From an uncultured bacterium (GTDB taxonomy: Bacteria > Planctomycetota > UBA8108): 10,420 bases of DNA. Of this stretch, positions 1 through 7,433 are shown piece after piece. The stretch's first letter is position 1. Each line of letters starts with the position of its first letter. The translations under genes and the position numbers were made by a program. The notes below the pieces were generated by a model. That model had not been told where the DNA came from. It made no database searches and saw only the letters and a list, made by a program, of their open reading frames with translations. The DNA lies in contig CAJWZY010000047.1 in the NCBI GenBank assembly GCA_913050545.1, positions 1 to 10,420 of the forward strand. Reading direction: 5' to 3'.

Positions 1-1
1 T

Positions 2-931
2 TCGGATGCAACCGGAGCGGTCGCCCGGAAGCTGATCGAAGAGAGTCCGGCAGCCTCCAGTGCAGGGGTGGTCGCAGGGCTTGAGCCTCCGTCGGGCTGG
101 TCGGGGAAGACCTTTGCTCTCGCCAGCGCGGTTGAGAGCGTCCTGCAGTCACCCGGTGGAGCTGATATTCGCTGGTTTCTCTTCACAGATGCCGACATCC
201 TCCATCCCCCCGGTTCAATCCGGGCCCTGAGGCAGGTTGCCAGGGACGAAGCAAGAAGCCTCGTATCCCTTATGGTCAGGCTGAGCGTTGCCGGGTGGTG
301 GGAGAGACTTCTTGTCCCGGCCTTCGTCTGGTTTTTTCAGCTGCTCTATCCTTTCAGGTCGGTGGCCAGGGACTCTTCGAGGGTGGCTGCGGCGGCGGGA
401 GGCTGTATCCTGATCTCTCGTGAATACCTGGAGAAAATCGGCGGGCTTGAGGTGATTGCCGGGGAGATCATTGATGACGTCAACCTTGCGGCGAAGGTCA
501 AGCAGGCCGGCGGCAGCCTCTGGCTGGGCCTGTCGACAACGATGGTCTCGGTCCGGAGCTATTGCAGCTTTGGAGAGATCTCGTCGATGGTGACCCGCAC
601 CGCCTTTGACCAGCTGGGCTACAGCTATTTCCTGCTGGTGCTGACCCTGCTCGGCCTGTTCGGGTTTTTCGTCTCGCCTCCACTGCTCTGTCTCTTTTCT
701 CTGCTCTTCAATGAACCGCTGGCGGGTCTTGGCGCTGTCCTGGCGATGGCTTTACAGGGCTTGAAATACTGGCCGGCGCTGCGGCATCATGACCTGCCAC
801 CGCGTTACGCGTTGAGTCTTCCGCTGGCAAGTTTTCTCTATAGCTGGATGACCTTCCTTTCGGGCTGGAATCACCTCCTGGGTAGGGGGGAGACCTGGAG
901 GGGAAGGAAGCTCGGTGGTGGTGAGGGTTGA
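2..931 (+). CDS. hpnB: Hopene-associated glycosyltransferase HpnB-like (GT2 fold), 5' partial
   Basis: The reading frame is open from the first bases of the window (codons start at base 2), so the N-terminus lies upstream. The GTG at 68 is internal, because the residues before it (ending in ARKLIEESPAASSAG) look like the usual GT2 stretch after the nucleotide-binding Asp motif. Visible landmarks are the P-x-GW-x-GK segment, a DxD-like metal/nucleotide-sugar motif (FTDADILHP, about bases 185-211), the GGCILISREYLEKIGG segment, the acceptor-side IIDDVNLA motif (about 469-492) and WLGLSTT. Several hydrophobic, probably membrane, segments follow in the C-terminal third (about 620-720 and 730-870). 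This order is characteristic of HpnB, a membrane-associated glycosyltransferase found in hopanoid gene clusters. Its exact sugar transfer is not established, and assignment to hopanoid metabolism rests on family resemblance. No other hpn gene is in view. The cupin gene follows after 17 nt. Confidence 0.8.
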   Translation, partial: SDATGAVARKLIEESPAASSAGVVAGLEPPSGWSGKTFALASAVESVLQSPGGADIRWFLFTDADILHPPGSIRALRQVARDEARSLVSLMVRLSVAGWWERLLVPAFVWFFQLLYPFRSVARDSSRVAAAAGGCILISREYLEKIGGLEVIAGEIIDDVNLAAKVKQAGGSLWLGLSTTMVSVRSYCSFGEISSMVTRTAFDQLGYSYFLLVLTLLGLFGFFVSPPLLCLFSLLFNEPLAGLGAVLAMALQGLKYWPALRHHDLPPRYALSLPLASFLYSWMTFLSGWNHLLGRGETWRGRKLGGGEG

Positions 932-935
932 ACAC

Positions 936-942
936 GAAGGAG
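936..942 (+). promoter_or_regulatory. Strong Shine-Dalgarno for the cupin gene
   Basis: GAAGGAG lies 6 nt before ATG 949. This near-perfect ribosome binding site fixes the cupin start and shows that it can be translated independently of hpnB, which ends only a few bases earlier. Confidence 0.8.
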
Positions 943-948
943 TGAACC

Positions 949-1311
949 ATGTTTATTAAGCGACTCGATGACTGCGAAGAGATCATTGCCAATGACGGCT
1001 GCCGCCTGAAGGAGGTGCTGCACGTCGACCGGGATTCCGTTGATCTTCCCTATTCCCTCGCCTTTGCCCGGGTGGATCCCGGCAAGGCGACCCTTCCCCA
1101 CAGGCTCGCCTCCCAGGATGAGGTCTATACGATTTTCAATGGCGGCGGGATTATGCACATAGGGGATGAGGAAGCGGAGGTTACCGCCGGCGACACCATT
1201 CACATTCCGGCAGGCTCCAGGCAGTGGATCGAGAACACCGGCACCGCCGAACTTTATTTCTCCGCCCTGGTGAGCCCTCCCTGGAGGCAAGAGGATGACC
1301 TGCTGCTCTGA
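949..1311 (+). CDS. Small single-domain cupin protein
   Basis: The product is a 120-residue single cupin barrel, probably cytosolic, with no signal peptide or membrane segment. Cupin motif 1 runs from G45 to G65 with the canonical spacing: H51 and E58 are present, but the second metal histidine position holds L53 (H-R-L instead of H-x-H). Cupin motif 2 runs from G81 to N96 with P87 and G89 in place, but its usual histidine is Q92. Only two of the four standard metal ligands are therefore present, so a classical mononuclear dioxygenase or isomerase activity is doubtful. From memory, similar HRL/Q cupins ending in a Pro-x-Trp-x-x-Glu-Asp tail occur as a conserved uncharacterised group in anaerobic bacteria and archaea, so this looks like a subfamily trait rather than decay. 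The substrate is unknown; a small-molecule binding role is possible. It sits between hpnB and rarA. Confidence 0.85.
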   Translation: MFIKRLDDCEEIIANDGCRLKEVLHVDRDSVDLPYSLAFARVDPGKATLPHRLASQDEVYTIFNGGGIMHIGDEEAEVTAGDTIHIPAGSRQWIENTGTAELYFSALVSPPWRQEDDLLL

Positions 1312-1367
1312 GCGGGGAGCTCTTGCGGGAAACTAAGCACTGACGGCGGCGGGCGCCGGGTGTTAGG

Positions 1368-2774
1368 ATGGGGATGATGAAACGCAGCGGGAAGGAATCG
1401 AAGACGACGATCAACAGGGACTCGTCCTGTCTTGTCGATGATGGGGGAATGCCGCTGGCTGCCCGGATGCGACCACGCACCCTCGAGCAATTCATCGGGC
1501 AACCCCATATTCTCGGCGAAGGAAAGCTTCTCAGGAGAGCCATCGAGGCCGACCGGGTAACCTCTGTCATCTTCTGGGGACCACCCGGGACGGGCAAGAC
1601 AACCCTTGCCAGGGTGATTGCCAACGCCACCCAGTCTAAATTCGAAACCATCAATGCCGTTCTTGCCGGTGTTAAGGACATCCGGGAGGTGGTTGCCAGC
1701 GCAGCGGAGCGGCTGAAAAAGAACAGCTTTGAGGATTCACAGCGGACCATTCTCTTTGTCGACGAGGTGCACAGGTTCAACAAGGCGCAGCAGGATGCGC
1801 TGCTTCCGCATGTAGAGAACGGCACGATCACCTTTATCGGGGCGACGACGGAGAACCCCTATTTCTCGGTGATCAAGGCATTGGTGAGCCGTTCCACCAT
1901 TTTCGAGCTTCGCTCCCTCGCCGATGATGAATTGCGTGAAATTCTCCTGGCAGCTCTCGATGATTGCGAGCGTGGGTATGGAGAGCTGAACCATGAGGTC
2001 GCAGAGGATGCACTTGACCATATTGTTCAGCTGGCCTCCGGAGACGCGCGCAACGCCCTGAACGCGCTGGAGCTGGCGCTTGTGACAACTCCGCCGGATG
2101 AGGATGGAGTGGCCAGGGTAGGCCTCGAGGTGGCGGAGGAGTCGATCCAGCAGAGGGCGCTTCTCTACGACAAGGATGGTGATATTCACTACGACATGAT
2201 CAGTGCTTTTATCAAGAGCCTCCGTGGAACCGACCCCGACGCGGCGCTTTACTGGATGGCGCGGATGATCCGGGCCGGAGAGGATCCTCTCTTTATCGCG
2301 CGCCGCATGGTGATCTTTGCCAGCGAGGATATCGGCATGGCGGATCCCCTGGCCCTGGTGGTGGCCAACAACGCGGCGGAGGCCACCCGTTTCGTGGGGC
2401 TTCCCGAATGCCAGTTCAGCCTTTCCCAGGCCTGTATTCACCTGGCAACAGCGCCGAAATCCAACAGCACCATGGCCTATTACGAAGCGGTTGCTGCGGT
2501 GAACAACGGCGCTGATGATGAAGTTCCCAACCATCTCAAAGATTCATCCCGTGACAAGGAGGGGCTTGGTCATGGCAAGAACTACAAATACCCGCATGCA
2601 TTCAGGGAGCATTGGGTAGCCCAGCAGTATCTTCCCGATGGCCTGCAGGGTAATTACTTCTACAAGCCGGGCGACCAGGGTTTTGAGAAAAAAGTCAGGG
2701 AGCGAATAGAGTGGCTGCGCCAGGAGCAGGAGAAGGGTGTGGGAGGGGACGGGGACGGGACAGGAGGCAACTGA
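1368..2774 (+). CDS. rarA: Replication-associated recombination protein A (RarA/MgsA), AAA+ ATPase
   Basis: The product has 468 residues, close to the roughly 440-450 of typical RarA (E. coli RarA/MgsA; Mgs1/WRNIP1 homologues). RarA is a cytosolic AAA+ ATPase of the clamp-loader clade that acts at stalled replication forks with SSB. Visible motifs are the family signature PLAARMRPRTLEQFIGQ (29-45), Walker A GPPGTGKTT (71-79), Walker B with D132-E133 followed by VHRFNKAQQDALLP, sensor 1 GATTENP (158-164) and the arginine-finger segment ALVSRS (R175). The C-terminal half has the expected YDMISAFIKSLRGTDPDAALYW, RRM-IFASEDIGMADP, APKSNS and YKYPHAF blocks. The start is uncertain: ATG codons at 1368, 1374 and 1377 are all in frame, and about 28 residues precede the conserved domain. 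The last residues are Gly-rich, low-complexity sequence. The next gene begins 19 nt after the stop. Nothing looks broken. Confidence 0.96.
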   Translation: MGMMKRSGKESKTTINRDSSCLVDDGGMPLAARMRPRTLEQFIGQPHILGEGKLLRRAIEADRVTSVIFWGPPGTGKTTLARVIANATQSKFETINAVLAGVKDIREVVASAAERLKKNSFEDSQRTILFVDEVHRFNKAQQDALLPHVENGTITFIGATTENPYFSVIKALVSRSTIFELRSLADDELREILLAALDDCERGYGELNHEVAEDALDHIVQLASGDARNALNALELALVTTPPDEDGVARVGLEVAEESIQQRALLYDKDGDIHYDMISAFIKSLRGTDPDAALYWMARMIRAGEDPLFIARRMVIFASEDIGMADPLALVVANNAAEATRFVGLPECQFSLSQACIHLATAPKSNSTMAYYEAVAAVNNGADDEVPNHLKDSSRDKEGLGHGKNYKYPHAFREHWVAQQYLPDGLQGNYFYKPGDQGFEKKVRERIEWLRQEQEKGVGGDGDGTGGN

Positions 2775-2793
2775 AGATGAAAAGGCGAAACAG

Positions 2794-5157
2794 ATGCTGA
2801 TCAGGAAGGCAGCGGTTATCGGCGCCGGTACCATGGGTTGCGGGATCGCCACCCATCTTGCCAATGCGGGGGTAGCCTGTCTCCTGCTCGATATCGTTCC
2901 CGAAGGTGAGGGCGACCGGTCGCGGATCTCTTCCGATGCCATTGCCAGGGCCCTCAAGACGAAGCCGGCCGCCTTCATGGACCCGGCCGATGCCGCCCTT
3001 CTAAGTGCCGGCAATATCGAGGATGATCTCGATGCCCTGGGAGAGTGCGATTGGATTATCGAGGCGGTCACGGAGAACCTCGAGGTGAAGAGGGAGATCT
3101 ATGAAAAGATTGCGCCCCATCGCCGTCCGGGCTCGATCATCTCCTCGAACACCTCTGGCATCTCCCTCGGTATGCTCACCGAGGGCTTTGATGATGATTT
3201 TCGCAGCAGCTTCCTGGTAACTCACTTCTTCAACCCGCCGCGCTATATGTACCTCCTGGAGCTGGTTCGTGGGCCAGACACTTCTGATGAGGTCTTCTCG
3301 GGGATTCGCGATTTCGCCGAGGCTCGCCTGGGCAAGGGAGTCGTTGAGTGTAAGGACACCCCCAACTTTATAGCCAATCGCATCGGAGTGCTCTGCATGG
3401 GGGCCTCCTGCGTGTACCAGGAGGAGACGGGGCTGAGTATCGAGGAGATCGATGCAATCACCGGTCCCATCATCGGGCGACCGAAGACGGCCACCTTCAA
3501 GCTCCACGACCTGGTTGGAATCGATGTGGCCCTCATGGTCATGAAGAACGTCTACGACCTGGTCCCCGATGATGAGAGCCGCGAGCTCTTCAGGGCGCCT
3601 GCTTTCCTTGAGCGGCTGGTGGAGGAGGGGAAGCTCGGCCGAAAGAGTGGCGGTGGCTTTTACAGGAAAGAAGGCAAGGACATCCTGGTTCTCGACCTTG
3701 ATTCCTTTGAATACCGCGCGGCCAGGGAGGTCAGCTTTGCTTCCCTCGAGAGTGCAAAAAAGGCAAAGGGGCTGGCGGCGAAGATCCAGGCCCTCGTCAG
3801 CGGAGGCGATGCGGCCTCCGGCTACGTCTGGAAGCTGCTCTCGGAGACCATGCTCTACAGTGCCAGGCGGGTGCCGGAGATTTGCGAGGACATCGTGAGC
3901 GTTGACCGCGCACTGCGCTGGGGCTTCAACTGGCAGCTCGGCCCTTTCGAGCTCTGGGATGCGCTCGGGGTGCGGGATACGGTTGAGCGTCTTGGCGAGG
4001 AGGGCAGGGAGATACCGCCCCTGGTCGAGGGCCTCTTGTCGGCGGGCAACGACAGCTTCTATTCGACGGTCGGAGAAGGAGCTCTCAGCCGCCGGTCGGT
4101 TTTCCTTCCGGCCAGCGCGACAGTTGAGGCAATAGCTGAGCGGTCGGGAGTGATCCTGCTTGATGATGTGCGCCGCAGGGGCGAGCCGCTGGTGTCGAAT
4201 TCTTCGGCCAGTGTTCTTGATATCGGAGAGGGGGTTCTCTGCCTCGAGTTCCACTCCAAGATGAACACGATCTCGGGTGAGACCCTGGAGATGGTCCGCA
4301 AGGGAATCGACCTGGCTGAGCAGCAGGACTATGCCGGGCTCGTCATCGGCAACCAGGCCACCAATTATTCCCTTGGAGCCAACATCAAGGAGCTGGCTAC
4401 GGCTGCGATGGCCAGGGACTGGAAGGCGATCGAGGGCATGATCCGCGGCTTTCACGAAACCGTGCTGAAGATCAGGTATTCCGCTGTCCCGGTGGTGTGT
4501 GCTGTGCAGGGAATGGCGCTGGGTGGGGGGTGTGAGATCCCGCTTGCCTGCGATGCCATCCAGGCAGCCGGGGAAACCTATATCGGGCTGGTAGAGCTGG
4601 GTGTCGGGCTGATTCCCGCTGGTGGAGGGACCCGCGAGATGGCCTGCCGTGCAGCCGAGGCGGTTCCGGCCGGCTACCCGGTGGATTCCTTCGGTTTCCT
4701 GATGCGCTACTTTGAGAACATCGCCATGGCCAGGACTTCCGGCAGTGCCGCCGAGGCCCGGCAGCTGGGCTATCTCACCGCCGGTGATGGAATCAGCATG
4801 AATCGTGACCGGGTGATTGCCGATGCACGCAGCCGGGTGCTGGCGATGGCTTCACAGGGATACTGTCCGCCCAGGCCTCGCAAGAGCGTCAAGGTAGCCG
4901 GAGAGGCAGGTATTGCCGAGCTGAAGATTCTGCTGAGCCAGTATTCCGGAGGAGGATTTATCAGCGAATACGATGAGTTCCTCGCCTCCAGGATGGCCCA
5001 TGTACTCTGTGGTGGAAATATCGATGCGGAGAACCCTGTAAGCGAACAGTACCTCCTTGATCTCGAGTGCGAGGTTTTCCTCGAGCTGCTGGGCCAGCAG
5101 AAGACTCTCGACAGGATCGAACACACGCTCAAGACGGGAAAGCCGTTGAGGAATTGA
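2794..5157 (+). CDS. fadN: FadN-type 3-hydroxyacyl-CoA dehydrogenase / enoyl-CoA hydratase
   Basis: Bifunctional beta-oxidation enzyme that hydrates 2-enoyl-CoA and oxidises 3-hydroxyacyl-CoA with NAD+. The preferred start is ATG 2794 (787 residues, very near the 789 of Bacillus FadN), with AAGG 8 nt upstream. An in-frame GTG at 2737 would add 19 low-complexity residues and overlap rarA. The dehydrogenase half comes first: Rossmann motif GAGTMGCGIA (10-19), acidic D33 favouring NAD+, SNTS (118-121), catalytic H144 in HFFNPP with partner E156 (12-residue spacing as in known enzymes), then DTPNFIANR with N195. A second 3HCDH C-terminal repeat contains WQLGPFELWDALG. The crotonase half carries SLGANIKE, the oxyanion-hole segment GMALGGGCE with E581, and a second Glu, E601, 20 residues later, as in active hydratases. 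This domain order is the reverse of E. coli FadB/FadJ. fadA follows after 22 nt, forming the usual two-subunit pair. Confidence 0.94.
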   Translation: MLIRKAAVIGAGTMGCGIATHLANAGVACLLLDIVPEGEGDRSRISSDAIARALKTKPAAFMDPADAALLSAGNIEDDLDALGECDWIIEAVTENLEVKREIYEKIAPHRRPGSIISSNTSGISLGMLTEGFDDDFRSSFLVTHFFNPPRYMYLLELVRGPDTSDEVFSGIRDFAEARLGKGVVECKDTPNFIANRIGVLCMGASCVYQEETGLSIEEIDAITGPIIGRPKTATFKLHDLVGIDVALMVMKNVYDLVPDDESRELFRAPAFLERLVEEGKLGRKSGGGFYRKEGKDILVLDLDSFEYRAAREVSFASLESAKKAKGLAAKIQALVSGGDAASGYVWKLLSETMLYSARRVPEICEDIVSVDRALRWGFNWQLGPFELWDALGVRDTVERLGEEGREIPPLVEGLLSAGNDSFYSTVGEGALSRRSVFLPASATVEAIAERSGVILLDDVRRRGEPLVSNSSASVLDIGEGVLCLEFHSKMNTISGETLEMVRKGIDLAEQQDYAGLVIGNQATNYSLGANIKELATAAMARDWKAIEGMIRGFHETVLKIRYSAVPVVCAVQGMALGGGCEIPLACDAIQAAGETYIGLVELGVGLIPAGGGTREMACRAAEAVPAGYPVDSFGFLMRYFENIAMARTSGSAAEARQLGYLTAGDGISMNRDRVIADARSRVLAMASQGYCPPRPRKSVKVAGEAGIAELKILLSQYSGGGFISEYDEFLASRMAHVLCGGNIDAENPVSEQYLLDLECEVFLELLGQQKTLDRIEHTLKTGKPLRN

Positions 5158-5179
5158 AATCCGGCCTGAAGGAAGCAGC

Positions 5180-6358
5180 ATGATGAAGGACGCGGTTATT
5201 GTCAGCGGAGCCCGAACGGCGATGGGCAAGGGACGCAAAGGGACCCTGCGAACGGTGCGTCCCGATGACCTCGCTGCCTGCGTGATCCGTGAGGCTGTCG
5301 AGCGGGCAGAGGGGCTCGATCCCGCAGAGGTTGAAGATGTTCTCCTGGGCTGCGCTATTCCTGAGCAGGAGCAGGGTATGAACGTTGCCCGGATTGCTGC
5401 GCTGAAGGCCGGGCTCCCGGTGACCACCAGCGCGGCCACCATCAATCGCTTCTGCTCTTCAGGAATCCAGACGATCTCGCAGGCTTTTGACCAGGTGCGC
5501 TGCGGACATTCAGAGGTGGTTGTCGCCGGCGGCACCGAGAGCATGAGCCGGGTGGCCATGTTTCAGCGAACCTATGCCAACCCGGGTTTTGCCAATGACT
5601 GGCCGGAGGTTTATATCGGGATGGGCCTGACGGCCGAGAACCTCGCCCTCAAGTACGGCATCTCGCGGGAGGATTCCGATGCTTTCGCGGTGGAGAGCCA
5701 TCGAAAAGCTCTCGCTGCGATTGAGGGGGGGAAGTTCAGCGAGGAGATCGTTCCCTACCGGTTCTCGTTGAAGAGACCTGGAGAAAACGGAACGGTTACG
5801 GAAACCGAGGTTGAATTTTCAGTCGATGAATGCCCACGTCCGGGTACGGATCTCGAGGGGCTCTCGAAGCTGCGCCCGGTTTTTTCGGCCAGCGGAACGG
5901 TCACTGCGGGGAACGCCTCGCAGATGAGTGATGGAGCTGCGGCGCTGGTGGTCATGAGCGCGGAGAAAGCAGAATCTCTCGGACTGCGGCCCCGTCTTAT
6001 CCTGCGCTCCTACAACGTCTCGGGAGTGGCTCCGGAGATTATGGGGATCGGACCTGTCGAGGCGGTCCCGAAGGCTCTCCAGCAGGCTGGGCTTACGATC
6101 GACGACATGGATGTCATCGAGCTCAACGAGGCCTTCGCTGTCCAGGCTTTGAGTGTGATCAGGGAGCTGGACCTGCCTCCCGGGAAGGTCAATGTAAACG
6201 GCGGGGCCGTGGCGCTGGGACACCCCCTCGGCTGCACCGGTGCCCGCATGACCCTGACAGCTCTCAGCGAGCTCGAGCGGCTCAAGGGACGCTATGCGCT
6301 GGTGACAATGTGCATCGGTGGTGGAATGGGTGCAGCAGGTGTTTTTGAGCGGGTTTGA
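5180..6358 (+). CDS. fadA: Acetyl-CoA C-acyltransferase (3-ketoacyl-CoA thiolase, FadA-type)
   Basis: A 392-residue thiolase, the usual length. It cleaves 3-ketoacyl-CoA with CoA to acetyl-CoA and a shortened acyl-CoA, or condenses acyl-CoAs in reverse. The catalytic set is complete: nucleophile C92 in NRFCSSGIQ, H348 in GHPLGCTGAR and C378 in CIGGGMG. H348 and C378 coincide in number with those of the well-studied Zoogloea biosynthetic thiolase. Other signatures are GGTESMS, GNASQMSDGAAA and NEAFAVQ. Starts at 5180 or 5183 are both possible, and AAGGAA (5169-5174) suits either. Its position directly behind fadN, as in fadNA operons, indicates a degradative trifunctional partner rather than a stand-alone acetoacetyl-CoA thiolase, but chain-length preference cannot be read from sequence. 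The next gene starts 6 nt after its stop. Confidence 0.95.
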   Translation: MMKDAVIVSGARTAMGKGRKGTLRTVRPDDLAACVIREAVERAEGLDPAEVEDVLLGCAIPEQEQGMNVARIAALKAGLPVTTSAATINRFCSSGIQTISQAFDQVRCGHSEVVVAGGTESMSRVAMFQRTYANPGFANDWPEVYIGMGLTAENLALKYGISREDSDAFAVESHRKALAAIEGGKFSEEIVPYRFSLKRPGENGTVTETEVEFSVDECPRPGTDLEGLSKLRPVFSASGTVTAGNASQMSDGAAALVVMSAEKAESLGLRPRLILRSYNVSGVAPEIMGIGPVEAVPKALQQAGLTIDDMDVIELNEAFAVQALSVIRELDLPPGKVNVNGGAVALGHPLGCTGARMTLTALSELERLKGRYALVTMCIGGGMGAAGVFERV

Positions 6359-6364
6359 GGCTGG

Positions 6365-7420
6365 ATGATGGAAGACACCACCAGGCCGGATGAGGATGGA
6401 TTTCAGGCCCTGGCCTGCAGTGAGGGTGGCGCCAGCGTTCTTGAGCGGCGCTCCCCGCAGGCGCCCGGACCTGGTGAGGTTCTCGTTTCCCTTCGCGTTT
6501 GCGGACTTTGCGGTACGGATGTTTTCAAGCTCGCGGCGGCCAACCAGCCGCCGGGTACGGTGCTTGGCCACGAGGTGGTGGCGGTGGTGGATGAGTGTGG
6601 CGCAGGGGTCGAGGGCTTCAGCCGGGGTGAGCGTGTGGTGCTGGCCCACCATGTTCCCTGCGGTGATTGCACCTACTGCCGCACCGGCAGCGAAACCATG
6701 TGCAGCGCATTTGGTAAAAACCTGCTGAGCCCGGGTGGCTTCAGCGAAAAGATTATTGTCAGGGAGGCAGCAGTCAACTCGGCGATGCGTGCTATTCCCG
6801 ATTCGCTGAGTGATGAGACCGCTGTGTTTCTCGAGCCGGCTGCCTGTGTGCTGAGGGGGGTTCGCCGCTCCGGCATCGCTGCGGGGGGATCCGCACTGGT
6901 TCTCGGAGGAGGAAGCATGGGGCTTCTGCACCTGCTGGTTTTGAAGGCAGCCTTTCCGTCCGCCCGGGTGGGGATTGTCGAGCTGCTTAAAGAGCGCAGG
7001 CAGCTCGCCGGTGCCCTCGGCGCCGATTTCGCATGCGAGCCTGCAGGGGCGAAAGCAGCGGTGGATTCGATCAGCTCCGGTGAGGGGGTTGACGCGGTAT
7101 TTGACACCGCCGGCGGTCGCGGCGCCCTGGAAAGCTGCCTTGAGCTCGGCAGGAGAGGCTCAACCGTTGTCCTCTTCGCCCACGCTGAGGCTGGTGAGCA
7201 GGCAGGCTTTGAGCTCAACCGCCTGTTCCGGGAGGAGCGCCGTATCGTCGGCTCCTATTCCGGCAGTGTCAAGGACCAGGCTGCAGCCTGGGAGCTGATG
7301 CTTTCGGGGGCGCTGGATGCTTCGGTGCTGGTGAGCGCCAGGGTGGGGCTGGATCAATTCGACAAGGCTCTCGAGCTGGTTTGCAGCCGCCAGGCACTCA
7401 AGGTCTTGCTGGAGCCCTGA
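6365..7420 (+). CDS. Zinc-dependent MDR alcohol dehydrogenase, first of a tandem pair
   Basis: A 351-residue medium-chain dehydrogenase of the sorbitol/threonine/butanediol dehydrogenase type, probably oxidising a secondary or polyol-like alcohol with NAD+. Catalytic zinc ligands are in place: C49 in CGLCGTD, H69-E70 in GHE, and E157 in FLEPAACV. The structural zinc loop is complete with C99, C102, C105 and C113. The Rossmann motif GGGSMG lies around 181-186, and acidic E205 at the end of the second strand favours NAD+ over NADP+. About 12 polar residues precede the usual family start, and the second ATG at 6368 is an equally good start. GAGG at 6357-6360 overlaps the fadA stop codon and serves as ribosome binding site, so translational coupling with fadA is likely. 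The substrate cannot be assigned. The context suggests an alcohol linked to the fadNA pathway, which is inference. Confidence 0.88.
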   Translation: MMEDTTRPDEDGFQALACSEGGASVLERRSPQAPGPGEVLVSLRVCGLCGTDVFKLAAANQPPGTVLGHEVVAVVDECGAGVEGFSRGERVVLAHHVPCGDCTYCRTGSETMCSAFGKNLLSPGGFSEKIIVREAAVNSAMRAIPDSLSDETAVFLEPAACVLRGVRRSGIAAGGSALVLGGGSMGLLHLLVLKAAFPSARVGIVELLKERRQLAGALGADFACEPAGAKAAVDSISSGEGVDAVFDTAGGRGALESCLELGRRGSTVVLFAHAEAGEQAGFELNRLFREERRIVGSYSGSVKDQAAAWELMLSGALDASVLVSARVGLDQFDKALELVCSRQALKVLLEP

Positions 7421-7433
7421 AGGGAAAGGTGAA

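Noticed and set aside
68..70. GTG at 68 as the true start of the glycosyltransferase
   Set aside because: The same frame stays open to the window edge with family-like sequence, and starting here would remove the N-terminal nucleotide-binding part of the GT2 domain.
1344..1358. GC-rich hairpin CGGCG/CGCCG between the cupin gene and rarA as a terminator
   Set aside because: The stem has only 5 pairs in a very GC-rich stretch and no T-run follows. Such short palindromes are expected by chance here.
3001..4455. Long open frame of 484 codons on the minus strand within fadN
   Set aside because: It is antisense to a clearly recognised bifunctional enzyme with intact catalytic residues and resembles no protein family. 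High GC and codon bias make such shadow frames common.
5819..6931. Long minus-strand open frame of 370 codons across fadA and the first dehydrogenase
   Set aside because: It lies opposite two well-supported genes, spans their junction and shows no recognisable motif; a shadow frame.
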